NCBI GenBank assembly: GCA_037447125.1
Contig: JBBIHG010000001.1
Coordinates: 193,766 to 257,765 of the forward strand
DNA from: UBA2029 sp037447125
Lineage (GTDB): Bacteria > Chloroflexota > Anaerolineae > Aggregatilineales > Aggregatilineaceae
Direction: 5' to 3'
DNA: 64,000 nt
Each line of letters starts with the position of its first letter. The stretch's first letter is position 1. Both the position numbers and the translations under genes were made by a program. The notes under the pieces are model-generated. The model made no database searches. It was not told where the DNA came from and was given only the letters and a program-made list of their open reading frames with translations. Positions 27,575-36,299 of the stretch are shown here, one piece after another.

Positions 27575-28606
27575 TCATCGGGCGGTCTGGCGATAGCGTT
27601 CGACAATCGTCGGAATCAGGTAGCCGTTGAAGGCGCGCCCGGCATCGTAGTCGGGCGCCCAGCGCCAATCGCGCCGCGCTGCGCTGTCGTCCACTTCGGC
27701 GGGCCAGCTATCCACAATGGATTGCCGGGCGTCCGATAGCTCGAAGGTGATCTGCGCCTCAGGAAACGCCGCCCTCACCATCTGCGCGAACTCCTCTGCC
27801 GAGCGGCTGAAGCTGGTCACGTTGTAGACGAGTTGAGTCAGCGCTTCGCGCGGAGCATCGGCCAGCAGAAGCAGCGCCTTGATCGCATCCGGCATGACCA
27901 TGAACGGGATCGTCGTGTCCTCGCGCACGAACGAGGCATAAGGTTTACCCTGCGCCGCCGCGTGTAGCATCTCCGGCGCGTAGTCGCTGGTTCCGCCGGT
28001 CGGCACGGTGAGCGCGCTGATCAGCCCAGGGAAGCGGACACAGCGGAAGTCCACGCCAACGGACTGCTGCACCGACAACTGGCGATAGTGGCGCGCGTAG
28101 TAGCGTCCCAGGTGCTCGCAGTACAATTTGTTGCAGCCGTACATGGTGATCGGGTTGAGGTACTGGTCTTCGCGCAGCGCGCCCGCGGCCCGCTTAGCGG
28201 CCAGGCTGGGCATACCATAGGCAGCAATCGAGCTGGCATAAATGAACTTGACGGGTCTGCCGCGTGCCTGCCCCTGATCAACCGCCAGCTTGAGCAGGTT
28301 CACCGTCCCCTGGACGTTCACGCGGTGCGCGTTCTCTGGATTGAACTCGGAGCTTGTGGAGAGCAGCGCGGCCAGGTGAATGATCGTGTCTATTTCGTAT
28401 TCGGTAGACAGAGTCTCTAGCAGCTTACTGTCGAGGATGTCGCCCACAATAATCCGGCTCACCGCAGAGCGAAGTGTATGATCGAGTTTCCTGATGTCCA
28501 GCACGACTATTGGCAGGTGGTCGGGCCGCTGGCCGAGCTGCTCGATAAGCCCGTGGCCGACTTCGCCATTGGCCCCCGTGATAAGCATGATCCTCTTGCG
28601 AATCAA
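27575..28606 (-). CDS. SDR-type L-threonine 3-dehydrogenase-like epimerase family protein
   Basis: 343 aa, extended short-chain dehydrogenase fold. The NAD site is LITGANGEVGHGLIEQL, the catalytic Tyr/Lys pair is in YGCNKLYCEHLGRYY, and the segment RFPGLISALTVPTGGTSDYAPEM is the hallmark of the SDR-type threonine dehydrogenase group, which oxidises L-threonine to 2-amino-3-oxobutyrate. The TTG at 28606 has GGGGAG at 9 bases; the ATG at 28588 would cut into the first beta strand. Family membership is firm; the exact substrate is inferred. Confidence 0.8.
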   Translation of the reverse strand: MIRKRIMLITGANGEVGHGLIEQLGQRPDHLPIVVLDIRKLDHTLRSAVSRIIVGDILDSKLLETLSTEYEIDTIIHLAALLSTSSEFNPENAHRVNVQGTVNLLKLAVDQGQARGRPVKFIYASSIAAYGMPSLAAKRAAGALREDQYLNPITMYGCNKLYCEHLGRYYARHYRQLSVQQSVGVDFRCVRFPGLISALTVPTGGTSDYAPEMLHAAAQGKPYASFVREDTTIPFMVMPDAIKALLLLADAPREALTQLVYNVTSFSRSAEEFAQMVRAAFPEAQITFELSDARQSIVDSWPAEVDDSAARRDWRWAPDYDAGRAFNGYLIPTIVERYRQTAR

Positions 28607-28635
28607 GATATGTCGCTCCCCATACAAGTCCTGTC

Positions 28636-28668
28636 AAAGAAAGAACTATCAGCCGAACCCGGTTCGGC
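28636..28668 (-). terminator. Intrinsic terminator after acpS
   Basis: On the minus strand GCCGAA and TTCGGC arms (part of a 17-base near-palindrome, 28652-28668) are followed by TGATAGTTCTTTCTT. It lies about 25 bases beyond the acpS stop. Confidence 0.6.
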
Positions 28669-28692
28669 GCACCAGGCCCATGGTATTATCCC

Positions 28693-29091
28693 TCAGGAAC
28701 CTGCCATGTCCGGTTCCTCGCCGCTTCCATGACCGCTGGCAACCACGAAGGCCATCGCGTGCTCACGGGTATGGCTCAGGCTGACCTGCCAGGTCTCCAG
28801 GCCCAGGTCTGCCGCGCGAGTCGCCGCCGCCCTGTGCAGGTACAGACGGGGCCGGCCACTGTCGTCGGAGTCCACCTCGATGTCCAGCCACGAAATCAGG
28901 CCGAGGCCTGTGCCAAGCGCTTTGGCTGCGGCCTCCTTAGCTGCCAGGCGCGCCGCCAGGCGAGCAGCGTTGGTGCCGCACTGAGCGCGCTCCGTCGCAG
29001 TGAAGAAGCGAGCGAAGAACCGCTCGCCGTAGCGCTCCATCGCCTGCTGGATGCGCTCTACCTCAATCAAGTCTACACCAATGCGCAACAT
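28693..29091 (-). CDS. acpS: Holo-[acyl-carrier-protein] synthase
   Basis: 132 aa, normal length. It transfers 4'-phosphopantetheine from CoA to acyl carrier protein. MLRIGVDLIEVERI holds the Mg-binding Asp, and ARLAAKEAAAKALGTG holds the conserved Glu and Lys. SLSHTREHAMAFVV is the C-terminal signature. The ATG at 29091 gives the canonical N-terminus. It follows the two M16 peptidase genes and probably shares their transcript. Confidence 0.95.
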   Translation of the reverse strand: MLRIGVDLIEVERIQQAMERYGERFFARFFTATERAQCGTNAARLAARLAAKEAAAKALGTGLGLISWLDIEVDSDDSGRPRLYLHRAAATRAADLGLETWQVSLSHTREHAMAFVVASGHGSGEEPDMAGS

Positions 29092-29129
29092 GGTGCGCCG
29101 CTGCCTCCTGCTGTGCGATCCGCGCGCCA

Positions 29130-30413
29130 CTAAGCGTCACCCGGTGCCGGCCCAGGGCCGGCGATGGCCAGAGCGTAGGCGTCGGGATTGAGGTAGTGGC
29201 GGGCCGCAGCCAGCACTTGCTCCGCCGTCACCGCTTCGATCTCCTGTGGGTAGCGCTGCAAGTAGTCCAGTCCCAGGTCGTAGAGTTCCATGCTGAGGAT
29301 GGAGCCGGCCACACCCTCGCTCGATTCAAGCTGCAAGGGAAGCCGTCCGATGAAGTTGGCCTTGCTATCGGCCAGCTCATCCTCGCTCACGCGATCACCG
29401 GTGATCCGGCGTAGCTCTTCCTCAACCGCGCGCACTGCTTCCTCGACATTGGCCGGATCGACTCCCGCCATGACCCGCCAGGGCCCCGGCCCCGGTCCCC
29501 CCTCGAGACGGCTGTAGCTGTAGTAGGCCAGGCCCAGTTTCTCGCGCACATGCGCCCCTATGCGGCCATACATGCCGAAGACGCCCAGGATGTGGTTGGC
29601 CATGTTCGCTGCCTGCCAGTCCTCGGCGAAGCGCGACGGCCCGCTCGCGCCAAGCACGATGTCAGCCTGGCTCTTGCCAGGCAGCACCTCCTCTCGCCGG
29701 ACGACCTCGCTCAGCAGCGGAACGGGCGGCAGCTCCGGTGGCAAGCGCTGGCTGGCGCTGGCCCAATCGCCGAAGTATCGTTCGACCAACTGGCAGACCT
29801 CATCCGCCTGCACGGCGCCCACCACCACCATGATTGCGCCGCGCGGGCCAAAGCAGCGCCGGTAGAAGTCTACCAGATGCTCGCGCGTGATTGCGGCCAC
29901 GGACTCCAACAGCCCATCGCTGGGGCGGTGATAGGGATGAGCCTCGCCGTAGACCGTCTCGCGGAACATGCGCCCCGCTACGTAGCGCGGGTCCTGCTCC
30001 TGAATCTTGAGAGCAGTCACGAACTGCCCGCGCAGGCGCTCGACCTGCTCTTCCGGGAAGGCAGGCTGGCGCACAGCGTCGGCCAGCAGATCGATCAGGA
30101 GAGGTAGATCTTCGGCCAGGCTACGACCACTGAAACCGGCGTGATGTAGCCCGGCGCTGATTGCCAGGGCTGCGCCGCTGCTTTCCAGCAACTCGTGAAT
30201 GGACTGGAAGTCGCGCGTCTCCGTGCCACGCAGGAGCATCCCCGCCGCGAACGACGCCAGACCATCGCGCCCTGGCTCGTCGTACAGACTGCCGGCGTCC
30301 AGGGCCCCCTGGATAACGACGGAGGCCACATCCAGGTTCTCGCGCACCAGCACCACGATGCCATTGGGCAGCATATGCCGGACAATGTCATGGGGACCCG
30401 GAAGGGCCGTCAT
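29130..30413 (-). CDS. M16 family peptidase-like protein, non-catalytic partner
   Basis: 427 aa, insulinase/pitrilysin fold. The N-terminal half aligns with M16B enzymes (LPNGIVVLVRENLDVASVVIQGALDAGSLYDEPG), but where the HxxEH zinc site should be it reads GLASFAAGMLLRGT, so it cannot bind zinc in the usual way. The C-terminal half has RLEGGPGPGPWRVMAGVDPANVEEA. M16B proteases often work as a heterodimer of one active and one inactive chain; the active chain is the next gene upstream. The two overlap as ATGA. Confidence 0.9.
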   Translation of the reverse strand: MTALPGPHDIVRHMLPNGIVVLVRENLDVASVVIQGALDAGSLYDEPGRDGLASFAAGMLLRGTETRDFQSIHELLESSGAALAISAGLHHAGFSGRSLAEDLPLLIDLLADAVRQPAFPEEQVERLRGQFVTALKIQEQDPRYVAGRMFRETVYGEAHPYHRPSDGLLESVAAITREHLVDFYRRCFGPRGAIMVVVGAVQADEVCQLVERYFGDWASASQRLPPELPPVPLLSEVVRREEVLPGKSQADIVLGASGPSRFAEDWQAANMANHILGVFGMYGRIGAHVREKLGLAYYSYSRLEGGPGPGPWRVMAGVDPANVEEAVRAVEEELRRITGDRVSEDELADSKANFIGRLPLQLESSEGVAGSILSMELYDLGLDYLQRYPQEIEAVTAEQVLAAARHYLNPDAYALAIAGPGPAPGDA

Positions 30414-31714
30414 CGCGCCACCTCGTCTTGCGCGCCATCGGGGATAGGGACGAACCAGCCCACTGTGCGCTGCGACCGACGCAGGTAGCGTCCCGCTGCC
30501 TGGCGCACGTCGTCCAGCGTCACTGCCTCCAGATGATCCAGATAGCGCTCGTACCAGGTGTAATCGGAGAAGTTCTCAGAAAAAGCCAGCCAGAACGCCT
30601 GGCCAGTCACTCGCTCGGTGCCGTAAGCGAACAGGGCCTTAGCTTGCTTGCGCGCCTTGTCCAGTTCCTCTTGTGACACATCGCCCGCCGCAATGCGCTC
30701 AATCTCGGCGTCCAGCGCTGCTTGAACCTCTTCCGGCGTGCGGCCATCGCGCACCGTGACCATCACGCTGAACAGATACGGGTCCACGGAGGGATACAGA
30801 CCGCCTCCCACGCCGCTCGCCAGCTCCGTCTCGACCAGCGCCCGGTACAGACGCGAAGTGCGGTTGCCAATGCCATTGCCCCCCGGTGCGCTCGCCCCGG
30901 CCAGAATGCTGTCCACCAGTGCCAGCTTGAACCAGTCAGGGTCCATCGCCGCAGGCGCCCGGTACCCGACGTAGATATACGCCGCGTTGCCCTCGCGCTC
31001 GACACGCACAGTCCGCTCTCCACGCTGTGGTGGCTCGCTGCGCGTGACCGGCGGAGGTTCTGGCCCGCGCAGGATGCCACCGAAATGCGCTTCAACCCGC
31101 TCCAGCAGACGCCCGCTGTCAAAATCGCCGACAGCCACAGCGATGGCATTGTTCGGGTTGTAGTGCGTTCGGTAGTGCTGACACAGATCGTCGCGCGTCA
31201 TCGCCCGCAGATCGTCCATGTCACCGATGATCTGGTGGTGGTAGGGGTGCACGCGGAAGGCGACGGCCCGCGTCTCCTCGTGCAGCCAGAAGGTGGGCGA
31301 GTTCTCCGATCCCTGGCGCTCGGAGATGATCACTGTCCTCTCTGCCTCCACCTCACCGGGATCGAACAGGGCGTTTGTCATGCGGTCCGCCTCGATCTCC
31401 AGCGCCAGTTCAATGCTCGGGGCCGGCATGGTCTCGAAGTAGGCCGTGTAGTCAAAAGAGGTCTGCGCGTTCCAGGTGCCGCCTTCGCGGTCGATTCGCT
31501 TGTCCAGAGCGCCGGCGGGAAAACGTTCTGTGCCCTTGAACATCATATGCTCGACCCAGTGTGAGATGCCGGTCTTGCCGGTCGGCTCGTTGCGGCTGCC
31601 CACGCGGTAGAGCGTCCACCAGCTCACGACCGGTGCGGTGTGCACTTCCATGAGCAGCACGGTCAGCCCGTTGTCGAGAACATGCCGCCGCACACGCGAC
31701 GCGGAATCGGCCAT
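30410..31714 (-). CDS. M16 family zinc metallopeptidase, catalytic subunit
   Basis: 434 aa. The inverted zinc motif HWVEH is at residues 52-56, with the third ligand Glu132 in IISERQGSEN. The C-terminal domain carries the substrate-binding R/Y pair region (NRTSRLYRALVETELASG). No signal peptide is visible, so it is likely cytoplasmic. The ATG at 31714 is preceded by GAAGGAGG; a longer in-frame start lacks a site. Role: probably peptide clearance with its inactive partner; substrates unknown. Confidence 0.93.
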   Translation of the reverse strand: MADSASRVRRHVLDNGLTVLLMEVHTAPVVSWWTLYRVGSRNEPTGKTGISHWVEHMMFKGTERFPAGALDKRIDREGGTWNAQTSFDYTAYFETMPAPSIELALEIEADRMTNALFDPGEVEAERTVIISERQGSENSPTFWLHEETRAVAFRVHPYHHQIIGDMDDLRAMTRDDLCQHYRTHYNPNNAIAVAVGDFDSGRLLERVEAHFGGILRGPEPPPVTRSEPPQRGERTVRVEREGNAAYIYVGYRAPAAMDPDWFKLALVDSILAGASAPGGNGIGNRTSRLYRALVETELASGVGGGLYPSVDPYLFSVMVTVRDGRTPEEVQAALDAEIERIAAGDVSQEELDKARKQAKALFAYGTERVTGQAFWLAFSENFSDYTWYERYLDHLEAVTLDDVRQAAGRYLRRSQRTVGWFVPIPDGAQDEVAR

Positions 31715-31756
31715 GGAGCCTCCTTCGCCTGCCAACACTCACTCCGCCATAGTTTA

Positions 31757-31785
31757 GCAGGGATACCCCTGTGGAGCATCCCTGC
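31757..31785 (-). terminator. Hairpin after the UDP-glucose dehydrogenase gene
   Basis: GCAGGGAT and ATCCCTGC form an 8-bp stem with a 13-base loop, about 40 bases past the ugd stop. No T-tract follows (TAAACTATG), so it may be a weak or factor-assisted terminator. Confidence 0.4.
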
Positions 31786-31826
31786 CTGATGCGCGCCGTA
31801 GATTGAACTGGCTGCGGCAGCCGGGA

Positions 31827-33143
31827 CTACGCCTGTGCGGCCCCGTTGTACCCGCGACCGATGCCGCGATAGGCGAAGCCAAGCTGGTGCATGGTCGCCG
31901 GGTCATACAGGTTGCGCCCGTCAACGAGCACTGGCGTCCGCATCGAGTTCTTGATGCGCTGCATGTCGAGCTGCATGAACTCATTCCAGGGGGTCATCAC
32001 AACCAGAGCGTCGGCACCCTGAGCCAACTCGTAAGGGTTCTTGGCCATGGCCATGAAGGGCATGATCCCCTTAGCGACTTCCATGGCCACCGGATCGTAT
32101 CCGCGGACCTTCGCGCCGTGATTGTGCATGTACTCGGCGATGGTAATTGACGGCGCCTCGCGCATGTCGTCCGTGTTCTGCTTGAAAGCCAGACCCAGCA
32201 GGGCAATCGTGCGCTCTTTGACCTCGCCGAGCAGCTCGTGCACCTTGAGCACCACGAGCTTGCGCTGGTAGGCATTGATGTCCATCACCGCGTGCAGAAG
32301 CTGCGGATGCTTGCCGTGTACCTGAGCCATGTAGGCCAGCGCTTTCACATCCTTCGGGAAGCACGATCCGCCATACCCTACCCCGGCCTCGAGGAAATGG
32401 TGGCCGATGCGCTTGTCGAAGCCCATCCCCCGCGCCACTTCTTTGACATCGGCGCCGAGCGCCTCGCAGATGTTGGCGATCTCGTTGATGAAGCTGATGC
32501 GCGTCGCCAGGAAGGCGTTCGACGCGTACTTGATCATCTCCGCTGTGCGCAGGTCAGTCACCACGATGGGCGCGCGCAGCGGCAGGTGCAACTGCGCGAC
32601 ACGCTCAGCCGCCTCCTGATCTTCTGAGCCAAGTACCGTCCGATCGGGAGCCAGGAAATCAGCCAGCGCCGACCCTTCGCGCAAGAACTCCGGGCAGCTC
32701 ACCACGCTGAACTCGATCGGCGACGGCTGGTTCTCGCGCACGATATCCGCCACCCAGTCCCCCGTCCCTACCGGCACGGTGGACTTGTTGATGATGATCA
32801 GCGAATGGTCCATCGTCTTGGCGATGCTCTGGGCGGCCATACGGACATACTTGAGGTCAGCCTCGCCATCAACACCCTCCGGCGTGCCTACAGCGATGAA
32901 GACGAACTCGGCATCGCGCAGCGCCTCGGCATACGACGTGGTGAACGACAGCCGGCTGGCGTTCACGTTGCGCGCCACCATCTCCGCCAGCCCCGGCTCG
33001 TAGATGGGCATGATGCCCTTCTTCAGGTTCTCGATCTTCGCTTCGCTGATGTCTAGAGCCACAACGCGGTTGCCCAGGTCAGCGAAGCACACGCCTGTGA
33101 CCAGGCCCACATACCCTACTCCGATTACTGAGAGATTCTTCAT
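31827..33143 (-). CDS. ugd: UDP-glucose 6-dehydrogenase
   Basis: 438 aa. It oxidises UDP-glucose to UDP-glucuronate with two NAD. The Rossmann motif GVGYVGLVTGVCFADLG is at the N-terminus, the middle domain contains PEFLREGSALADFLAPDR, and the catalytic Cys is in GYGGSCFPKDVKAL near residue 260. The C-terminal UDP-binding domain has LGLAFKQNTDDMREAPS. The ATG at 33143 follows AGGAAGGA at good spacing. The product feeds surface polysaccharide or glycolipid synthesis, matching the glycosyltransferases and flippase-like gene nearby. Confidence 0.96.
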   Translation of the reverse strand: MKNLSVIGVGYVGLVTGVCFADLGNRVVALDISEAKIENLKKGIMPIYEPGLAEMVARNVNASRLSFTTSYAEALRDAEFVFIAVGTPEGVDGEADLKYVRMAAQSIAKTMDHSLIIINKSTVPVGTGDWVADIVRENQPSPIEFSVVSCPEFLREGSALADFLAPDRTVLGSEDQEAAERVAQLHLPLRAPIVVTDLRTAEMIKYASNAFLATRISFINEIANICEALGADVKEVARGMGFDKRIGHHFLEAGVGYGGSCFPKDVKALAYMAQVHGKHPQLLHAVMDINAYQRKLVVLKVHELLGEVKERTIALLGLAFKQNTDDMREAPSITIAEYMHNHGAKVRGYDPVAMEVAKGIMPFMAMAKNPYELAQGADALVVMTPWNEFMQLDMQRIKNSMRTPVLVDGRNLYDPATMHQLGFAYRGIGRGYNGAAQA

Positions 33144-33201
33144 GGATCCTTCCTCATGCGCGCAGCAGGTTTGACTCATTTGTGATGAAATTCACGAACG
33201 G

Positions 33202-33229
33202 ATTATAACGCATTGCTGAGCTTGGCCAA
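33202..33229 (-). promoter_or_regulatory. Promoter of ugd with palindrome over the -35
   Basis: Perfect -10 TATAAT (33207-33202), -35 TTGGCC (33229-33224), spacer 16. A 12-base palindrome GCTTGGCCAAGC (33220-33231) covers the -35 and could be an operator. Confidence 0.55.
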
Positions 33230-33241
33230 GCCCGGTTTTCC

Positions 33242-34606
33242 CTACGGTTTCCCCACGCTATACAGAACCTTCTCCGCCGGCCTTGCGCGCAGGTCGTCGA
33301 ACACCAGACCCGCCACCCGACGCCCCATCTCGACGGCGTAATTCGTCCCCCGATCCCATGGGTACACCTGGCTCATGCTGGCCAGGTACACGCCGGGCAG
33401 CGGCGTGCGCAGATCGGGCAGCGCTGCCTCGTGATTGACCAGGGGAACAGGCTGCGCATATGGTGTGCGAAACACCCACCGCTTTCTAACCCACTCCGCA
33501 GTGAAGTCCGGGTTGAAGCGCGGCAGCACGCGCTGGAAGCGAGCAACCAGCTCGTCTTCTGGGATGCGCAGATACTCGTGGTCGGGGCTGACATAGTCGC
33601 CACAGTAGACCAGCCGGTCGCCCCCGTAGTGCGCCGGGTCCATGTAGTTCGTGTGCTCGACCAAGGCCAGGAATGGGAACTCGGAGTTCTGTTTGTCCGC
33701 TCGCGAGGCGGGCAGGCTCAGCCAATAGGTCCCATCGCGCAGAAGCTGATGGCTGAGCGCCAGGATCACGACCACCGCGCCCATGCTCTTAAGGGCGCGC
33801 AACTTGTCCGCGTAGGGCCCGTCCAGTTGCGGTGTGAGGCGCAGCATGATCTGAGGTGACGAAGTGCTGATCACCGCGTCGAAGGTCTCGACTCGCCCGT
33901 CCGCCAGCACGGTGAGCGCCCCCGCACCAGCGCGCTCGACGCACTGTACGGGCGTGCTCAGATGAAGATGTGCCCCCTGCCGCCGCACTGCTTCAGCCAA
34001 CAGATCGAGAAATGCCTGAAAGCCACCCATGAACGTCCCCAGTCGGGGCGTGCGCTTGTAGATGCGCGCCCACATCCAGGCCATGTTGACCTGGTCGTAG
34101 TAATCGCCGAACTTGCCGATGAGCAGCGAGCGCCACAGGGTCTCGTAGACTTCGCGGCCCATCGTGCGCCGCAGCCAGCGATCGGCGGTCGTGCGCTCCA
34201 TGGGCCGCCAGTTGCGGGTGAAGCGCAAATAGAGACCCGTGAACCCGTAGCGCACTTTGGCCGGCCACGATAGCGGCAGGCGCAAGTTGGCGGCGATGAT
34301 ATTGGGCCTGTCCATCGGGTAGATTCTGCCATTCAGCCACAGCGACGTGGTTGGCCTAGGGAACAGCACCCTGTCCCTCGCCCCAAGCTCGTCAATGAGG
34401 CCCAGAATCGCGTCGTCGTTGGCGAACCAGTGATGGTAAAACTTCTCCAGCGACCACTCCCAGCGCTCATCGCGGAAGCCAGCCGCCAGGCCACCCACTT
34501 CGGCGCCGGCCTCGTAGACGTGCACCTCGACACCCTGGCGCGTCAGGTCATACGCTGCTGCCAGTCCAGTCGCCCCGGCGCCGATCACCGCCACGCGCTG
34601 CCTCAA
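33242..34606 (-). CDS. FAD-dependent oxidoreductase (protoporphyrinogen oxidase/amine oxidase fold)
   Basis: 454 aa. The N-terminal dinucleotide motif VAVIGAGATGLAAAYDLTRQG is followed by YEAGAEVGGLA, the GG-doublet motif of the amine oxidase/UDP-galactopyranose mutase/protoporphyrinogen oxidase superfamily. The C-terminus PGVYLASMSQVYPWDRGTNYAVEMG is the second FAD contact. In clusters with flippase and Ugd genes such proteins are often annotated as protoporphyrinogen-oxidase-like or NAD(P)-binding; the substrate cannot be given. A TTG start overlaps the upstream stop as TTGA. Confidence 0.82.
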   Translation of the reverse strand: MRQRVAVIGAGATGLAAAYDLTRQGVEVHVYEAGAEVGGLAAGFRDERWEWSLEKFYHHWFANDDAILGLIDELGARDRVLFPRPTTSLWLNGRIYPMDRPNIIAANLRLPLSWPAKVRYGFTGLYLRFTRNWRPMERTTADRWLRRTMGREVYETLWRSLLIGKFGDYYDQVNMAWMWARIYKRTPRLGTFMGGFQAFLDLLAEAVRRQGAHLHLSTPVQCVERAGAGALTVLADGRVETFDAVISTSSPQIMLRLTPQLDGPYADKLRALKSMGAVVVILALSHQLLRDGTYWLSLPASRADKQNSEFPFLALVEHTNYMDPAHYGGDRLVYCGDYVSPDHEYLRIPEDELVARFQRVLPRFNPDFTAEWVRKRWVFRTPYAQPVPLVNHEAALPDLRTPLPGVYLASMSQVYPWDRGTNYAVEMGRRVAGLVFDDLRARPAEKVLYSVGKP

Positions 34607-35670
34607 GCCGCACCCCCCCGTTCAGCGGGCGGGGCTGTCGCCGGCCCCGCGCTTTCGAGTGCCTCGCGCGCGCGGGCGAAGTCGCGCCATCCCAGTCCCT
34701 TGCGATAGAGAAAGAAGAACCCCAGGAGCGTGATGGGCAGCCACAGCGCAGCATGGAGCACCAGCGTGTAGGACGCCGCCACTGTCTCTCGCACCCCGTA
34801 CGCGGTGAGGGTCTTGATACCCGGCGTATCGAACGTGCCGATATAGCCGGGTGACGAGGGCAGCGTCGTTGCCAGGTTGACAACAGCCGTCATCACCATC
34901 AGCACGAAGAAGCTTACCTGGAAGTCGAAAGCATGCATGACGAACCAGTACTTGGTCGTTTCAGTGAGCCAGATGAACACCGACGACACCAGGGTCATCA
35001 GCAGATCGCGCGGTCTGCTCAGGTTATCCAGGCCTTGCATAAACTGTTCGGCCAGGCCCTTCGCTGTGCCGCTCAGGCGCGCTGGCAGCATCCGGTCGAA
35101 CACGGCGGTGTAGAGCCGCCGCATCTGTGCCGGGCGCAACGCCATCACCATGAAAACCAGGAAAGCGCCCCAGAACAACAAGGTCGAGAAGAACACCACA
35201 TCGCGCAGCCAACGCTCCTTGAAGTCGGCGAAGGGCAGGGCAACAAAGACGAAGATGAGCATCACCAGCCCATCGAAAACGCGCTCGACGATGATCGTCG
35301 CCAGGCTAGCCGACATGCTCACCCGCTCGTCACGCCTGAGCACGTAGGCGCGGATGACCTCTCCCGCGCGAAACGGGTACACGTTGTTGCCCATGTAACC
35401 GATCACGACAATCGGAAAGAGGCGTCTCAGCGGCACCGGCTTGATCGAGCGCAGCAAGTAGTGCCAGCGCCAGGTACGTCCCCACACGGCGAAGAAGTAG
35501 ATGGCAGCGCCCGTCCCCAGCCAGCCCAGGTGGACGCCGCGCATGTCGTCCCATACCTCTGACAGCTTAAGCCCGCGCAGCCCCACATAGAGGAAGACGG
35601 CACTCACAGCCAGGCCGATGACGACCGCTCCCCACTGGCGCTTGGAGCGAAGCGCTGAACGGCTAATCAC
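34603..35670 (-). CDS. Flippase-like (lysylphosphatidylglycerol synthase TM/UPF0104) membrane protein
   Basis: 355 aa with about 8 helices. It matches the LPG_synthase_TM/AglD-like family: an N-terminal helix after KRQWG, RTWRWHYLLRSI, then YMGNNVYPFRAGEVIRAYVLRR (key part PFRAGEVIRAYVL), and the later PSSPGYIGTFDT motif. Members move or modify lipids in the membrane, for example MprF-type flippases or glycolipid partners. GTG start at 35670 with AAGGAA upstream. It is translationally coupled to the FAD oxidoreductase. Confidence 0.85.
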   Translation of the reverse strand: MISRSALRSKRQWGAVVIGLAVSAVFLYVGLRGLKLSEVWDDMRGVHLGWLGTGAAIYFFAVWGRTWRWHYLLRSIKPVPLRRLFPIVVIGYMGNNVYPFRAGEVIRAYVLRRDERVSMSASLATIIVERVFDGLVMLIFVFVALPFADFKERWLRDVVFFSTLLFWGAFLVFMVMALRPAQMRRLYTAVFDRMLPARLSGTAKGLAEQFMQGLDNLSRPRDLLMTLVSSVFIWLTETTKYWFVMHAFDFQVSFFVLMVMTAVVNLATTLPSSPGYIGTFDTPGIKTLTAYGVRETVAASYTLVLHAALWLPITLLGFFFLYRKGLGWRDFARAREALESAGPATAPPAERGGAA

Positions 35671-35710
35671 GCAGACCGGTTCCTTTCGCCGCGTCCCTGA
35701 GCGCGGGCGT

Positions 35711-35740
35711 ATTCTACCCGAAGAGCCAGGCGGGGGCCAA
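35711..35740 (-). promoter_or_regulatory. Promoter of the flippase-like gene
   Basis: Minus-strand -35 TTGGCC (35740-35735) and -10 TAGAAT (35716-35711), spacer 18. The -35 is the same hexamer as at ugd. Confidence 0.5.
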
Positions 35741-35812
35741 CGCGGACTCCGCGCGGCCGCCTTGCGATCTTACACCAGCAGCCGCCAGATTCCCCAGTCC
35801 AGGCCCAATGAA

Positions 35813-35837
35813 AGGGCGGCTCACTTCAGGCCGCCCT
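35813..35837 (-). terminator. Intrinsic terminator after the SWIM-domain gene
   Basis: AGGGCGGC and GCCGCCCT form a perfect 8-bp stem with a 9-base loop, followed by TTTCATT, about 30 bases past the stop. Confidence 0.7.
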
Positions 35838-35867
35838 GTTCAGAAGCTATCAGGTTGTCACATAAGT

Positions 35868-36116
35868 CTAGGACTCGACGTTCACGGACTCTGGAAGCAT
35901 CCCAGCAAGGATTCGCTCTAAAGCCATGGTGTGACTGCATACGCCGCGCGACCGGAAGAAGCTGCAATCGCACTGCCATCGCTGGTCCGCGTACTGCACT
36001 GTGTGCGGGCTGTTGTCGCCATCAAACGTCACTTCGAACGAGACGAACCGGATGCGATCGCGCTGCTCTGCATAACGCTTGGCCTTCTCGATCTTGCTGA
36101 TCATCCCGTAGTCCAT
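35868..36116 (-). CDS. Small stand-alone SWIM zinc-finger protein
   Basis: 82 aa. The C-terminal half holds a complete SWIM motif CxCx8CxH with ligands Cys49, Cys51, Cys60 and His62 (CDCSFFRSRGVCSH), preceded by the beta strands usual for the domain (VSFEVTF, HTVQYADQRWQ). SWIM domains bind DNA or proteins and are normally part of large helicases, MULE transposases or recombination factors such as Sws1; here it stands alone. The ATG at 36116 follows GGAG. The gene has its own terminator and lies behind a structured leader. Targets unknown. Confidence 0.8.
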   Translation of the reverse strand: MDYGMISKIEKAKRYAEQRDRIRFVSFEVTFDGDNSPHTVQYADQRWQCDCSFFRSRGVCSHTMALERILAGMLPESVNVES

Positions 36117-36150
36117 GTCGTACTCTCCTTCACTCTGCTGACGAGCCTCC

Positions 36151-36190
36151 CGAAAAGCAAAAAGCACACTGGCCCCATCCAGCGTGCTTT
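36151..36190 (-). terminator. Intrinsic terminator inside the leader of the SWIM gene
   Basis: AAAGCACGCTGG and CCAGTGTGCTTT pair over 12 bp (one G-U) around ATGGGG, followed by TTTGCTTTTC. It lies 35 bases before the SWIM start codon and about 105 bases after the predicted transcription start, so it either attenuates the gene, ends a small RNA, or ends the upstream operon. Confidence 0.8.
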
Positions 36191-36293
36191 GTCACCCAGG
36201 CACTCTGTCGTTAAGGCAGGGACTCACGATCATCTCCCTGCACCATCCCGCTGGCCCAACACAGCCTTGCGTCCCACCATCACCTTGCTCATT
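36191..36293 (-). promoter_or_regulatory. Structured leader or small RNA upstream of the SWIM gene
   Basis: Between a strong promoter and a strong terminator. It contains a 7-bp hairpin GCAGGGA/TCCCTGC (36241-36216). A CCAGCG (36254-36249) can pair with CGCTGG in the left arm of the terminator, which would block it. This is the architecture of a transcription-attenuating leader. I could not match it to a known riboswitch class. Confidence 0.5.
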
Positions 36294-36299
36294 AAAGCC

